Below, piece after piece: positions 25,409-34,300 of a stretch of 64,000 nt of DNA. Within the stretch, counting starts at the first letter, position 1, and each line of letters begins with the position of its first letter. Made by a program: the position numbers and the translations under genes. This DNA comes from Alphaproteobacteria bacterium (lineage in GTDB: Bacteria > Myxococcota_A > UBA796 > CAJQPC01), in contig JACKEV010000010.1 of assembly GCA_020632795.1 (NCBI GenBank), forward strand, positions 434,001 through 498,000. The letters are read 5' to 3'. The notes beneath the pieces are model-generated. The model searched no databases. It had not been told where the DNA came from and worked only from the letters and a program-made list of their open reading frames with translations.

Positions 25409-26868
25409 TCGGGCGCTTCCGGTGGCGCTCCCTCGCCTGGCGGGCCCTGGGCATCACCGCGCTGGTGGGGCTCGCCCCCCAGCTCTTCGTCTGGATCTCC
25501 AGCGTCTCGGACGCCCGGGTCGGCCAGGGCATGCTCCGGGAGACCGAGGACGCCGCCCGGCGCGCGGCGGTCCTGCTCCACAAGGGAGAGGGCTCGCCCC
25601 GCGCGCTGGATGACATCGCCCGACGGGGCGCGGTGCGCCTGCGGGTGCTCGACGCCGAGGACCGGGTCACCCTCGACCTGGACCACGAGCGCGGGGCCTC
25701 GGTGCTCTACCTCGTCGGCCGCTTCTTTTTCGGGACCGACGGCGCGCCGACCCTCGCCGAGTTCGACGCGAGCCTGCCGCCCCTCCCGGACCGGATGGAG
25801 GTCGCCGCCGCCCGGAGCTTCGGCCAGGACGGCGGCTGCCAGTCCTCCCCCGCGGGCAAGCTGCTGGTGTGCCACCACGCCGCGGTGGTCGACACGCCCC
25901 AGGGCCGCCAGCTCGTCTACGCCCAGGAGTCCAGCCGTCGGGCCATCCGCGCGCTGTACGACGTGCGCTACCAGCTCGCCAGGCTCACCCTGTTCTGCGG
26001 CGCCCTGGCCCTGGTGGTCGGCGGCTGGCTGGCCTGGCGCATCGTCCACCCCATCGAGACCCTGCGCCGGCAGGTCCAGGCCCGGACCCGCCCCGTGGTC
26101 TCCACCGCCCCGGTGATGCTGAACCGGAACGACGAGGTCGGCGACCTGGCCCTCGCCTTCAACGAGCTGCTCGGGGCGCTGCGGGACCGGAACGCCGCCT
26201 ACGAGGGCTTCGTGGAGGACCTCGCCCACGAGATCAAGAACCCGGTCGCCGCGATCCGGGCCGCCGCCGAGTCGATGGAGGCCGCGGAGACCGTCGAGCC
26301 CGACCGCGCGCGGCGCCTCGCCCGGGTGCTGCGCCGCAGCAGCCAGCGCCTGGACGACGTGGTCACCGAGCTGCTGGAGCTGACCCGCGCCGAGGCCGGG
26401 CTCGCCGAGCACAGCGTGGCCCGGGTGGACCTGGGGGCGCTGACCGCCGGGCTGATCGACGCGATGGCCCCGCCGGAGGGCGGCCCCACCGTCACCCTCC
26501 ACCGGGGGAACGGGCCGCTGGAGGTCGACGGCGCCCCCAGCCAGCTCGAGACGGCGCTGCGCAACCTGCTGGCCAACGCCCTGTCCTTCGCCCGGAGCGC
26601 GGTGGAGGTCCGCGCTTCAAGGCGCGATGATGCCGTGTTCATCGAAGTCACGGACGACGGGCCCGGCATCGAGCCCGAGGCTCTGGCCCGGGTGTTCGAG
26701 CGCTTCTTCACCACCCGGAAGCGGGAGGGCGGCACCGGCCTGGGGCTGGCGATGACCCGGGCGGTGGTCGAGGCCCACGGGGGCGTGGTCGACGCCCACT
26801 CCACCCCGGGGGAAGGAGCGCGATTCACGGTTCGCCTGCCCGCAGCATCGGTATCCCACACCGGCTGA
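25405..26868 (+). CDS. Membrane sensor histidine kinase
   Basis: A 487-residue kinase. I place the start at TTG 25405, overlapping the regulator's TGA; no better start lies before the first membrane segment. TM1 is at residues 13-31, then a periplasmic sensor region of about 160 residues with two Cys (GGCQSS and LVCHH) that could form a disulfide. TM2 is at about 192-214, with HAMP to about 265. The HisKA site is His275 in EDLAHEIKNP. The ATPase domain has an N-box (LRNLLANALSFA), G1 (TDDGPGIE) and G2 (GGTGLGLAM). CreC-like architecture. The signal is unknown. Confidence 0.9.
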   Translation: MIGRFRWRSLAWRALGITALVGLAPQLFVWISSVSDARVGQGMLRETEDAARRAAVLLHKGEGSPRALDDIARRGAVRLRVLDAEDRVTLDLDHERGASVLYLVGRFFFGTDGAPTLAEFDASLPPLPDRMEVAAARSFGQDGGCQSSPAGKLLVCHHAAVVDTPQGRQLVYAQESSRRAIRALYDVRYQLARLTLFCGALALVVGGWLAWRIVHPIETLRRQVQARTRPVVSTAPVMLNRNDEVGDLALAFNELLGALRDRNAAYEGFVEDLAHEIKNPVAAIRAAAESMEAAETVEPDRARRLARVLRRSSQRLDDVVTELLELTRAEAGLAEHSVARVDLGALTAGLIDAMAPPEGGPTVTLHRGNGPLEVDGAPSQLETALRNLLANALSFARSAVEVRASRRDDAVFIEVTDDGPGIEPEALARVFERFFTTRKREGGTGLGLAMTRAVVEAHGGVVDAHSTPGEGARFTVRLPAASVSHTG

Positions 26869-26885
26869 GGCCCCCCCGGGGGAAT

Positions 26886-26909
26886 GGGGGAAAGCGAGGA
26901 CTTTCCCCC
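26886..26909 (+). promoter_or_regulatory. Palindromic operator candidate before the ankyrin gene
   Basis: GGGGGAAAG-CGAGGA-CTTTCCCCC is a perfect nine-base inverted repeat. It overlaps two copies of CCCCCGGGGGAATG, 32 bases apart (26873-26886 and 26905-26918). A TATGAA -10-like element follows at 26925-26930, 22 bases before the GTG start. The arrangement suits a repressor or activator site. It could also terminate the kinase transcript, but it lacks a T run. Confidence 0.45.
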
Positions 26910-26951
26910 GGGGGAATGCAGTGCTATGAAACGTACAGCTGCGGAGGTCCC

Positions 26952-27965
26952 GTGTCGCCCGAGCCGTGCACCCACCCGAGCGTCATCGTTGAACTCCACG
27001 ATAGCCCGTGGGGATCGGGGGTGCTCGCCCCCCTCGCCGCCATCCTCCCCCACCTCGATCCCAACGTCCCCGTCAAGGTGCGCGTGCCGAGCTGCGAGGA
27101 GTGCGGGGCTCCCCTGGGCGCGGCCGAGCTGGAGCCGCGCATCTCCCCGGGCGGACCCCTGTTCCACCCCGCGCTGCGCTGGCCGTTCCGCACCCGCTAC
27201 AGCGACACCACCGAGGCGCTGGAGGCCTGCCTGCTCTCCGGGAACGCGGTCGCCCTGCGCAACCTGCTGCTGGCCGCCGGGGAGACCCTGTTCGGGATCG
27301 AGGACGCCCGCATCCTCCACCACATCGCCGCGCTGCGGGACCCCAAGCTGCTCCAGGCCGCGCTGGAGTGCGGGGTCTCCCACGCCTCCCGGGACATGCG
27401 CGGGGACACCGTCCTGGTGGGGCTGGCCCGGCAGGGCGACCTCGACAGCGCGATCTGGATGCTCCAGGCCATGGGCCCGACCCGCTTCCGTGCGGCCGAG
27501 CTGGCCGAGGCCATCGCCGTCGCGGGCGCCGACGGGCACGCCCCCCTCGTCAGCGCCCTGGTCGGGTACGCCCGCTCCGTGGGCATGGTGCTGAACGATC
27601 TGCGGCTCCACATCCCCGCCGATCGCGGGCACCTGGAGGTGGTCGAGGCCCTGATCGACCTCGGCGTGCCGATCGACGCCTGCGACCTGCGGGGGCGCAC
27701 CGCCCTGCACCACGCCGCGCGGCGCGGCCACGTCCGGGTGGTCGCCGCGCTGCTGGACGCCGGGGCCCAGCTCGACCCCCCCGACACCAACGGCCTCACC
27801 CCCCTGGAGCTGGCCGAGCGCGCCCGCTGCGACGACGTGGTGGACCTGCTGCTCGCCCGAGGCTCCGCGGTGTCGCCGCGCCCCCGCCCCCAGGTCACCG
27901 CGCGCGGCGCCGGGCGCTTCACCTGGTCCCTCCTGGACCCTGCCCCCACGGGCCCGAGCGCCTGA
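26952..27965 (+). CDS. Ankyrin-repeat protein
   Basis: A 337-residue protein from GTG 26952, which has GGAGG four bases upstream; an ATG at 26916 would add 12 residues but has a poorer site. Residues about 75-200 are degenerate helical repeats (LEACLLSGNAVALRNLLLAAG, LLQAALECGVSHASRD). Residues about 215-310 are clear ankyrin repeats: GHLEVVEALIDLGVPIDACD, RGRTALHHAARRGHVRVVAAL and TNGLTPLELAERARCDDVVD. Two Cys (SCEEC) near residue 40 could bind metal. There is no signal peptide. Ankyrin proteins mediate protein contacts; the partner is unknown. Confidence 0.8.
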   Translation: MSPEPCTHPSVIVELHDSPWGSGVLAPLAAILPHLDPNVPVKVRVPSCEECGAPLGAAELEPRISPGGPLFHPALRWPFRTRYSDTTEALEACLLSGNAVALRNLLLAAGETLFGIEDARILHHIAALRDPKLLQAALECGVSHASRDMRGDTVLVGLARQGDLDSAIWMLQAMGPTRFRAAELAEAIAVAGADGHAPLVSALVGYARSVGMVLNDLRLHIPADRGHLEVVEALIDLGVPIDACDLRGRTALHHAARRGHVRVVAALLDAGAQLDPPDTNGLTPLELAERARCDDVVDLLLARGSAVSPRPRPQVTARGAGRFTWSLLDPAPTGPSA

Positions 27966-27982
27966 CCCCCGCCCGGGGTCGT

Positions 27983-27988
27983 TACATT
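27983..27988 (+). promoter_or_regulatory. Putative -10 element (GT-TACATT)
   Basis: GTCGTTACATTG, with TACATT 28 bases before GTG 28017. The same GTTACATTG string precedes the antiporter gene at 34757. Confidence 0.4.
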
Positions 27989-28016
27989 GAGCGTGCCCCC
28001 CTTCGCGAGGCGCGCC

Positions 28017-28604
28017 GTGAAGCTGGTCCTCTTCGGAATCCCCGTCTCCATCGAGCGCTCGGCGTGGATGACCGTGCTGCTGCTGGTCCTGGGCAGCGCG
28101 GGCTCCGGGGTCCTCGCGGGGCTGGAGGCCGCCGTGTTGGGGGGCGTGGTGCTGTTCTCCGCGCTGGTCCACGAGCTGGGGCACGCCTGGGTCGCCCGGG
28201 GCATGGGCCTGCCCGGGGTGGCCATCACCCTCAACGCGCTGGGCGGCATCACCCAGCACGCCAACCCGGCCTCCCCGGCCCGGCACATCGCCATCGCCAG
28301 CGCGGGCCCGGCCTTCGGCATCGCCCTGGGGCTGGCGGCCTTCATCGTCGGCGCGCTGGGGCGGGACGCGGTGGGCGCGGTGCCCCTGGGGCGGCAGACG
28401 CTGTGGTACCTCGTGCAGGTCAACCTGCTCTGGTCGCTCCTGAACCTGCTGCCCCTCGGTCCGCTGGACGGCCGGGTCATCCTGGACAACGCGCGCCTGC
28501 TGCGCCGCAGCTCCGGCAGCGCGGCGGCCACCCGCGCGGTCGCGGCCATCGCGGTGTGCGCGGCGGCGGCCCTGGCGGTGCTGCTGACGAGCTGGTGGGG
28601 GTGA
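28017..28604 (+). CDS. Site-2 protease-like M50 membrane metallopeptidase
   Basis: A 195-residue membrane protein. GTG 28017 is preferred because GAGG lies six bases upstream and the promoter-like element overlaps the alternative TTG at 27987. Zinc motif HELGH in FSALVHELGHAWVARG, and the second conserved site NLLPLGPLDGRVI with the metal-binding Asp. Four membrane segments are predicted. Such proteases cut transmembrane substrates, often anti-sigma factors. No PDZ or CBS domain is attached, so this is a minimal form. It is convergent with the large gene at 28605-31097, with no spacing. Confidence 0.85.
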   Translation: MKLVLFGIPVSIERSAWMTVLLLVLGSAGSGVLAGLEAAVLGGVVLFSALVHELGHAWVARGMGLPGVAITLNALGGITQHANPASPARHIAIASAGPAFGIALGLAAFIVGALGRDAVGAVPLGRQTLWYLVQVNLLWSLLNLLPLGPLDGRVILDNARLLRRSSGSAAATRAVAAIAVCAAAALAVLLTSWWG

Positions 28605-31097
28605 CTACTCCTCGCCCGCCGGCTCCCCCAGCGCCTCCCGCAGCGCGGCGTAGTCCTCGCTGAGGTAGAAGCTCAGGAGCGCGGCCACCCGCACCGCGAC
28701 GTCCTGGTGCAGCATCGCGCCGTCGGGGCCCCGGCGGGACAGCGCCGCCGCCAGGCCGTGGCGCTCGGCGATGGGCAGCTCGGCGCGGAGCTGGCGATCC
28801 GTCAGGAAGATGGCCCGGAGCGCGGCGTTCAGGTCGCCGCACAGCACCAGCCCGGCGCGGTCGGCGGTGAGCTGCATCACCCGGTGGGCCGCGATCAGCT
28901 CCGCCTGGCGAACCCCCACGCTGCCCTCGCCCGTGGGGCGGCTGAGCACGCCGCGGGCCTTGTCCAGCGCCCCCGCGGTGGTGTCGGTGACGCTCTTCGC
29001 CTTGTCCGCGACGCCCGCCCCGGCGGAGAACAGCCGCCCGACGTCCCCGCCGACGTGGGTGACCAGCTTGGTGCCGTCCTCGACCTGGTAGATGCGCTGG
29101 AGGGTGTCCGCCGAGAACACCGAGCTGACGATGCGGTAGGCCCTATCGGAGCCCAGCACCCTGCCCACCGGGGCGTAGCTGCCCAGGGTCAGGGCGGTGG
29201 CGGTGACGTCGAACAGGCGGCGCAGCTTGTCCACCGCGCCGTCCCAGACCTCGCCGCCGGTGACCCGGGTGTGCTTGAACCGGAGGTGCCCCAGCTCGGC
29301 GCCCACCGCGAAGCGCAGCTCGGCGGGGCCCAGGTAGACCTCGGTGTCGTCGTAGAGGTGCTGGCCGCCGATGAGCAGGTAGCTGGGGTCGTCCTCGTAG
29401 GCGCGCAGGCCCGTGCCCAGGGTGCCGTGGGAGACATACGCCTCCAGGCCGGCCATGCCCAGGGCCATCGCGCCGTCCGACAGCGCGGCGACCGCGGCGG
29501 GGTGCCGGCGCGGGGAGACCGGCTCGCAGTAGCTCTTCAGCGCGTCCCGGTCGGGCACCCCCTGCTTGGCGAGCCAGCCCTGGAGCCAGCCCAGCACGCC
29601 CTCCTCGCGGGCGGCGGGGTGCTGGAGGCGCTCGGTGACCAGGGTCTCCGGGATGCAGCGCGGGGCGAAGGGGCGCTCGGCCTCGGCCGGCGGCTGGAGG
29701 CCCTTGTGGACCGCGAGCACCCGGGCGGCGCGGTCGCGCAGGGTGAGGTCCTCGGAGCGCAGCAGGTCCTCGATGCGCGCGGGCACCAGGGGCTGGAGCC
29801 GGGCCAGGGCCACGACCGTGTCGGGGTCGGGGTGGTCCGGGTCGCCGCGGGCGCACACCAGCAGCTCCAGGATGCGGATGCGCTGGACCTGCCCGGCCTC
29901 GCCGGCGGTGAGGTCGGCGTCGTCGGGGGGGAGCAGGTCGGAGAGCTGCTCGTCGGGCAGGATGGCGAGGGCGGCCTCCAGCAGGCGGGCGGCCTCCTCG
30001 TGCTCCCCGGCCAGGATGAGGTGCTCGGCCAGGGCGATGTCCGCGCGCACCCGGCTGGCGGGGCCCTCGTGGTGCTGGAGGGCGAGGCGGTGGGCGAGGC
30101 GGTGCACCGGCAGCAGCCAGCGGGCGTGGGCCGGGTCGGCGTCCACCCCGCCGATGACGAGCTGCATCACCGGGTGGTGCTCGAAGGACCAGCGCTCCAG
30201 GGAGCGGGCGAGGCTGCGCCCGGTGGCCTCGTCGTGGGGCAGGGCCCCCAGCAGCCCGCCCGCCGGCTCGCCCCGGACCATCGCGGCGAGCAGGGCGTCC
30301 TGGGGGTCGCCCTCGGCCTCCAGCAGGGTGACCAGCGCCAGGGCGACCGCGCGGTAGTCGTGGAGGTTGCGGCGGGCGACGTCCCGCAGGCGCTCGGCCC
30401 GGCCGGCGGCGGGGAGCCGGGCCAGCTCAGCGTAGCGGGGGGCGTTGGTGAGGGTGGCCAGCCACTGCACCTCGCCGCAGCCCACCCGGGCGCGGCCGAT
30501 GAGCTTCTCGATGACCAGGGTCTCGGTGGGCAGGAGCTGGACCGCGGCGTCCCCCAGCGGCCCGACGGCGACGAGGGCGGCGCGCTCGGTGGTCAACAGG
30601 AAGCGGGCGGGGGCGCTGTGGGGCGGGACCACGGTGCTGTCCACCGGCAGCTCGCTCCCGGCCTCCAGCCAGGCCAGGGCCCGCTCCCCCTCGCCCAGGA
30701 AGCCATCCAGGAAGGCGACCTCCAGAGGGCTGAGGCTGTCGACGTAGCGGCCGGCGGGCGGCGCGACCGCGGCCCGCGCGCGGGCCTTGAGGCGCCCCAG
30801 GCCCACGGCGACGCGGGCGTCGGCGCCCTTGCCCATCGGCACGCCGAGGGTGCGCCCGTCCACCTGCACCCGGTCGCCGAACACCCGCGACTCGTAGCGC
30901 AGGCTGGGGTTCCGGGACAGCTCGAAGTGGACGCCCTGCTCACCCTGGACCGCGACCAGCCACAGGCCGCGGTCGGTCTGGGCGAGGTGCGGGCGGGCGA
31001 ACCCGCCGTCGGGCAGGCTCAGCTCGCCGTCGAGGGGGATCAGGCGCTCGACCGCGCCCAGCTCGGCGCTCTCCGCGTAGCTCTCGATCTCGCTCAT
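28605..31097 (-). CDS. Large cytoplasmic protein with degenerate M48-like domain
   Basis: An 830-residue protein without signal or membrane segments. The N-terminal 120 residues are beta-rich. Residues about 165-200 (ARFLLTTERAALVAVGPLG) recall a PH-like fold. Residues 230-480 are helical, repeat-like. From about residue 560 there is an M48-peptidase-like region: SYLLIGGQHLY, FAVGAELGHLRFKHTRVT and, later, LTADRAGLVLCGDLNAAL. The zinc motif HExxH reads AELGH here, so the first His ligand is missing and the domain is probably not a protease. A GAAGGGG ribosome site and a TAGATC -10-like element support ATG 31097. It may act as a sensor or scaffold. Confidence 0.6.
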   Translation of the reverse strand: MSEIESYAESAELGAVERLIPLDGELSLPDGGFARPHLAQTDRGLWLVAVQGEQGVHFELSRNPSLRYESRVFGDRVQVDGRTLGVPMGKGADARVAVGLGRLKARARAAVAPPAGRYVDSLSPLEVAFLDGFLGEGERALAWLEAGSELPVDSTVVPPHSAPARFLLTTERAALVAVGPLGDAAVQLLPTETLVIEKLIGRARVGCGEVQWLATLTNAPRYAELARLPAAGRAERLRDVARRNLHDYRAVALALVTLLEAEGDPQDALLAAMVRGEPAGGLLGALPHDEATGRSLARSLERWSFEHHPVMQLVIGGVDADPAHARWLLPVHRLAHRLALQHHEGPASRVRADIALAEHLILAGEHEEAARLLEAALAILPDEQLSDLLPPDDADLTAGEAGQVQRIRILELLVCARGDPDHPDPDTVVALARLQPLVPARIEDLLRSEDLTLRDRAARVLAVHKGLQPPAEAERPFAPRCIPETLVTERLQHPAAREEGVLGWLQGWLAKQGVPDRDALKSYCEPVSPRRHPAAVAALSDGAMALGMAGLEAYVSHGTLGTGLRAYEDDPSYLLIGGQHLYDDTEVYLGPAELRFAVGAELGHLRFKHTRVTGGEVWDGAVDKLRRLFDVTATALTLGSYAPVGRVLGSDRAYRIVSSVFSADTLQRIYQVEDGTKLVTHVGGDVGRLFSAGAGVADKAKSVTDTTAGALDKARGVLSRPTGEGSVGVRQAELIAAHRVMQLTADRAGLVLCGDLNAALRAIFLTDRQLRAELPIAERHGLAAALSRRGPDGAMLHQDVAVRVAALLSFYLSEDYAALREALGEPAGEE

Positions 31098-31126
31098 CGG
31101 GACCCCTTCGCGCTGGGAGTGAGGAA

Positions 31127-31132
31127 GATCTA
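31127..31132 (-). promoter_or_regulatory. Putative -10 element (GT-TAGATC)
   Basis: Minus-strand GCGTTAGATCTTCC, with TAGATC about 29 bases before ATG 31097. It shares GTTAGATCT with the element at 19428. Confidence 0.4.
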
Positions 31133-31142
31133 ACGCGAACGC

Positions 31143-32594
31143 TCACCCCTTGAGCACCCCCAGCAGCTCCCGCCGCGTGCGCGGCCCGTAGACCGGCGGG
31201 CCCAGGTGCCCCCAGTCGCGGGCGCGGTCGCGCCGGGCGGCGAGCAGGTCCTCCGCGAGGGTGCAGCGGGCCGCGTCGGGGTCGACGCCGTAGACCCGCG
31301 CGGCGTTCAGCCCCAGGATCTTCGCCTTCACCGCGTCGGTGAGGGCCGGGTAGCCGTGGGTCTCCTGCATCTCCTCGGAGATGGTGAACGCCCTGAAGGC
31401 GTCGATCTGCGGCTGGGGCGTGCCGAACCACACGCAGTCGGTGCCCCAGAGCACGTTGTCCTCGCCCAGGTGCTTGAGGAGCTTGCCCAGCAGGTGGGCC
31501 GCCTCGTCGGGGGAGGCCATCACGTTGTGCCAGGTGGCGCCCAGCTCGGCGTAGACGTTCTGGCCGGGGCCGATCCCGGCGTCCTGCAGGCTGCGGATCA
31601 AGCGGTCGGCGCCCTGGCCTTCGGGGTCGTAGGGCCCCTCGGTGTAGGCGGTGTCGTAGCCGGAGTGGTAGACGAGGAAGTCGATGTCCGGGAACGCCGC
31701 CGCCGCCGGGCCCACGTCCCGCGGCGAGGCGTGCTCCCGGGACTGGCCGGTCAGCGGCAGCCCCTTGTGGCAGCACACCCGGCGCGGCCCGGCCTGCATC
31801 ACCCGCTCCAGGAAGGCCCCGCCGACGTCATCGTCCAGCCACCAGCCGGCCCCGCCGTCGGGAGACCAGGGGGTGTAGACCTTCCAGGCGACCGGGTCGA
31901 GCTGCTCCAGGGTGGCGCCCATCGTGTCCAGCTCGGCCTCGCCCAGGTTGGGGCGCAGGATGGCGTGGGTGAGCAGGCGCTCGCTGGCCGCCAGGGCGTT
32001 GATGAGCTGGCGGGTCTCGTCGATCATCGCGTCGGGCAGCGGGTTGAGGCCGTCCCCCGCCGGCAGGGCGCTCAGGACGGCGATGGTGGTGTCGCTGTTG
32101 ACGAAGACCTCGTGGACCAGGGCCTCCTGGCCGATGCAGGAGTAGTCCCCGGCCACGCAGCCCTGGGTGAAGGTCATGTAGTCGAAGAAGGTCTTCCACG
32201 GGCCGGCCACCCAGCCGGCGCCCTCGGAGGCGTCGACGTGGTGGACCTGCACGTCGAAGACGAAGTCGGGGCCGCTGAGCAGCGCCCGGGCGCCGTCGGC
32301 GTCGCAGCCCAGGACGCTGTCCACGGCGTAGCCGCTGTCGTGCTTGCCGCCCCGACAGCCGCTGAGGAGGTTGACGACGTGCAGGGCCAGCGCCGTGCCG
32401 ATGGGCCCGGCGAGCACCTGACGGCGGGACATGCCCAGCGCCCGCGCCCGCTCCCCAGCCAGCCGCAGCACCAACGCCTCGGCCTCCTGGTGACGGGGGT
32501 GGGCGGGGCGTGGGGCGTACTCGCCGTTGGACACCGGGCCGAAGTGGACCGGGCTGCGCGGCGGGGGGAGGATCGCGGACTTCTTGAGGGGCAT
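31143..32594 (-). CDS. Amidohydrolase-family (TIM-barrel) protein with export signal
   Basis: A 483-residue protein. Around residues 55-80 there is a twin-arginine-like or lipoprotein signal inside the N-terminus (MSRRQVLAGPIGTALALHVV, then LLSGC), after a 54-residue leader. The catalytic part resembles amidohydrolase family 2: FDVQVHHVDAS near the start, CCHKGLPLTG, FLVYHSGYDTAYTE, NVYAELGATWHN and ENVLWGTDCVWFG with the metal-binding Asp. The first motif reads HHV rather than the usual HxH. The substrate is unknown; relatives hydrolyse or decarboxylate aromatic compounds. AGGAGG lies just before ATG 32594; an internal ATG at residue 55 is also possible. Confidence 0.75.
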   Translation of the reverse strand: MPLKKSAILPPPRSPVHFGPVSNGEYAPRPAHPRHQEAEALVLRLAGERARALGMSRRQVLAGPIGTALALHVVNLLSGCRGGKHDSGYAVDSVLGCDADGARALLSGPDFVFDVQVHHVDASEGAGWVAGPWKTFFDYMTFTQGCVAGDYSCIGQEALVHEVFVNSDTTIAVLSALPAGDGLNPLPDAMIDETRQLINALAASERLLTHAILRPNLGEAELDTMGATLEQLDPVAWKVYTPWSPDGGAGWWLDDDVGGAFLERVMQAGPRRVCCHKGLPLTGQSREHASPRDVGPAAAAFPDIDFLVYHSGYDTAYTEGPYDPEGQGADRLIRSLQDAGIGPGQNVYAELGATWHNVMASPDEAAHLLGKLLKHLGEDNVLWGTDCVWFGTPQPQIDAFRAFTISEEMQETHGYPALTDAVKAKILGLNAARVYGVDPDAARCTLAEDLLAARRDRARDWGHLGPPVYGPRTRRELLGVLKG

Positions 32595-32678
32595 TCGGCC
32601 TCCTGGCAGCCCTCGGGAGAAAGCGGACCGAGCGGGCGCAGGCAGGCTCCGGCCAGGTTGCGTTCTCGACGAATGAGC

Positions 32679-32684
32679 ATGTTG
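32679..32684 (-). promoter_or_regulatory. Putative -10 element (GT-TACAAC)
   Basis: The only AT-rich spot in the 228-base gap 32595-32822. Minus-strand AGGTTACAACATG could be the -10 of the amidohydrolase gene, 84 bases upstream of its start. Nothing else was recognised in the gap. Confidence 0.3.
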
Positions 32685-32822
32685 TAACCTGTGATTGAGG
32701 AGAGGACGCGACCTGGCCGGAGACCGGCAAGCCAGCGACGGGAGCTCTCTCCCGAGGGCTGCAAGGGGTTCGTGGACAGGGTGCCTGGAGGCCGGGGAGA
32801 AGTGAAGGGCCCGCCGAAAGTT

Positions 32823-34259
32823 CTACGTCGTCCTTCGTGGATCCTCCTCCGCCCGCAGCACCCCCAAAAACCCGCCCGTGCCCTGGCGCAGCAGGCTGGT
32901 CACCCCCAGGGCGAGCAGGAAGCCCGCGCTGAACCGCTCGACCGGGCCGTGGGCGTGCGCGGCCGCCGCGTGCAGCCCCGGCGCCTGGAGCGCAGGCAGC
33001 AGCCCATCGACGAGCAGCCCCGCCCCCATCGACAGCCCCACGATCCAGGCGCCGGACCGCACGTCCCCCAGGTGCCGCGGCGCCACGAGCAGCAGCGCCA
33101 CCGCCGCGCCCGCCGAGAGCCCCTTGTGCATCAGCACCGCGACCAGGGGGACCAGCGCGGCGGCGCCCACCGTCAGCGGCGCCCCCAGCAAGGACGCCGT
33201 CACCACCGCCGCTTCAGCAGGGAAGCCTGCCAGCGCGTCGGCCGGCAGCAGAGGCTCCAGGAGCGCCCCGGCCCCCAGACCCGCCAGGATCCAGGGGGCC
33301 GCGCGGTCGACGGTCTCGACGAAGCCGAAGCGCAGCGCCGCCCGGAGCCGCCCCGCGAGCACGGGCGCGCCCTCCCGCTGCGGCGGCAGGCCCAGGGCCA
33401 TCACGCCCATCGCCGCAGCCCACAGCGCCGCGACCGGCGGCCCGAGCAGCGGCACCCCCAACGCCAGGCCCGCGGCCTCGCGCCCGGGTCGCCCGAAGGA
33501 CCGCAGGAGCCCGGCGACGCCGAACCCCACCAGCAGCGCCGGGCCCGCCTCGACGGCGAGGGCCAGGAAGGCCTCCTCGGCGGCCAGCTCAGGCCCCGCG
33601 AGGGGCACGCCGTGCTCGTGGTGCACCAGCCAGCCGACCACCGCCGCGCCGGCGAGCGCCCCGAACCCCTCCGCGCGGCGGACCCCGGGGCCGTGCAGGT
33701 GCCCCACGACGTGGAGCAGCGCCCCCGCGAGCCCGCAGAGCACCAGCGCCGCGGCGGGCGCCTGGGCCACCGCGATGACCTGCCCGGCCGCGCCGTAGCC
33801 CGCCGCCGTGGTCAGCCCGGTCAGCAGCAGGAGCGCCGCCGCGGGCGCGGGCCCGGCCGCCCGTCGCGCCGCCCGCCACACCGCCAGCCCCACCGGCAGG
33901 GCGTGCAGCACCACCGCCGCCGACAGCGGGTGCGCGTGCCCCATGGGCGCGGCCAGGGCGGCGCCGTCGATCAGGGCGTGGAGCAGCACCCCCGCCACGG
34001 CCAGCCCGGCGCTGGCGGCCCCCAGGCGCGGCAGGCGACGCGCCGCCCCGGCCAGCAGCGCGCCCCCCAGCATCGCCGGCAGCGCCCCCCACCCCGCCAC
34101 GGACAGGCCGAAGGGCAGCACCATCAGCAGCACCACCCCCAGCACGACCACGACCACGAGGCCGTCCAGCGTGGACTCCACCTCCGGGCGCCGCCGGGAG
34201 ACCGCGTCGAGCAGGGGAGCGACGGCCATCGCCGCGAGGGTCAGCGCGAGGGGCAGCAC
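32823..34259 (-). CDS. Fusion of ZIP-like metal transporter and DUF318/YraQ-like permease
   Basis: A 478-residue protein with many membrane segments. I choose GTG 34259 (MLPLALTLAAMAVAPLLDAV) because the next upstream start lies inside the operator. The N-terminal half resembles ZIP transporters: LLHALIDGAALAAPMGHAH, then AVVLHALPVGLAVWRAARR, with the metal-binding His residues in place. The second half resembles the DUF318/YraQ permease family, including LMHKGLSAGAAVALLLVAP and a His-rich stretch near the end (LHAAAAHAHGP). Divergent from a Fur-family gene, with a palindromic operator between. Zinc uptake is the likeliest role; another divalent metal is possible. Confidence 0.65.
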   Translation of the reverse strand: MLPLALTLAAMAVAPLLDAVSRRRPEVESTLDGLVVVVVLGVVLLMVLPFGLSVAGWGALPAMLGGALLAGAARRLPRLGAASAGLAVAGVLLHALIDGAALAAPMGHAHPLSAAVVLHALPVGLAVWRAARRAAGPAPAAALLLLTGLTTAAGYGAAGQVIAVAQAPAAALVLCGLAGALLHVVGHLHGPGVRRAEGFGALAGAAVVGWLVHHEHGVPLAGPELAAEEAFLALAVEAGPALLVGFGVAGLLRSFGRPGREAAGLALGVPLLGPPVAALWAAAMGVMALGLPPQREGAPVLAGRLRAALRFGFVETVDRAAPWILAGLGAGALLEPLLPADALAGFPAEAAVVTASLLGAPLTVGAAALVPLVAVLMHKGLSAGAAVALLLVAPRHLGDVRSGAWIVGLSMGAGLLVDGLLPALQAPGLHAAAAHAHGPVERFSAGFLLALGVTSLLRQGTGGFLGVLRAEEDPRRTT

Positions 34260-34267
34260 GTCGGGTG

Positions 34268-34290
34268 CAATAGCATCTTGGATGCGATAA
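34268..34290. promoter_or_regulatory. Fur-family (Zur?) operator between permease fusion and regulator
   Basis: Ten-base half-site CAATAGCATC, three bases, then GATGCGATAA. The halves are near-inverted copies. The same layout recurs at 36175-36197. It overlaps GCAATA/TATTGC and GATAAG hexamers that could be the -10 elements of the two divergent genes, both almost leaderless. The regulator would thus control the transporter and itself. Confidence 0.6.
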
Positions 34291-34300
34291 GGCACTTCAG

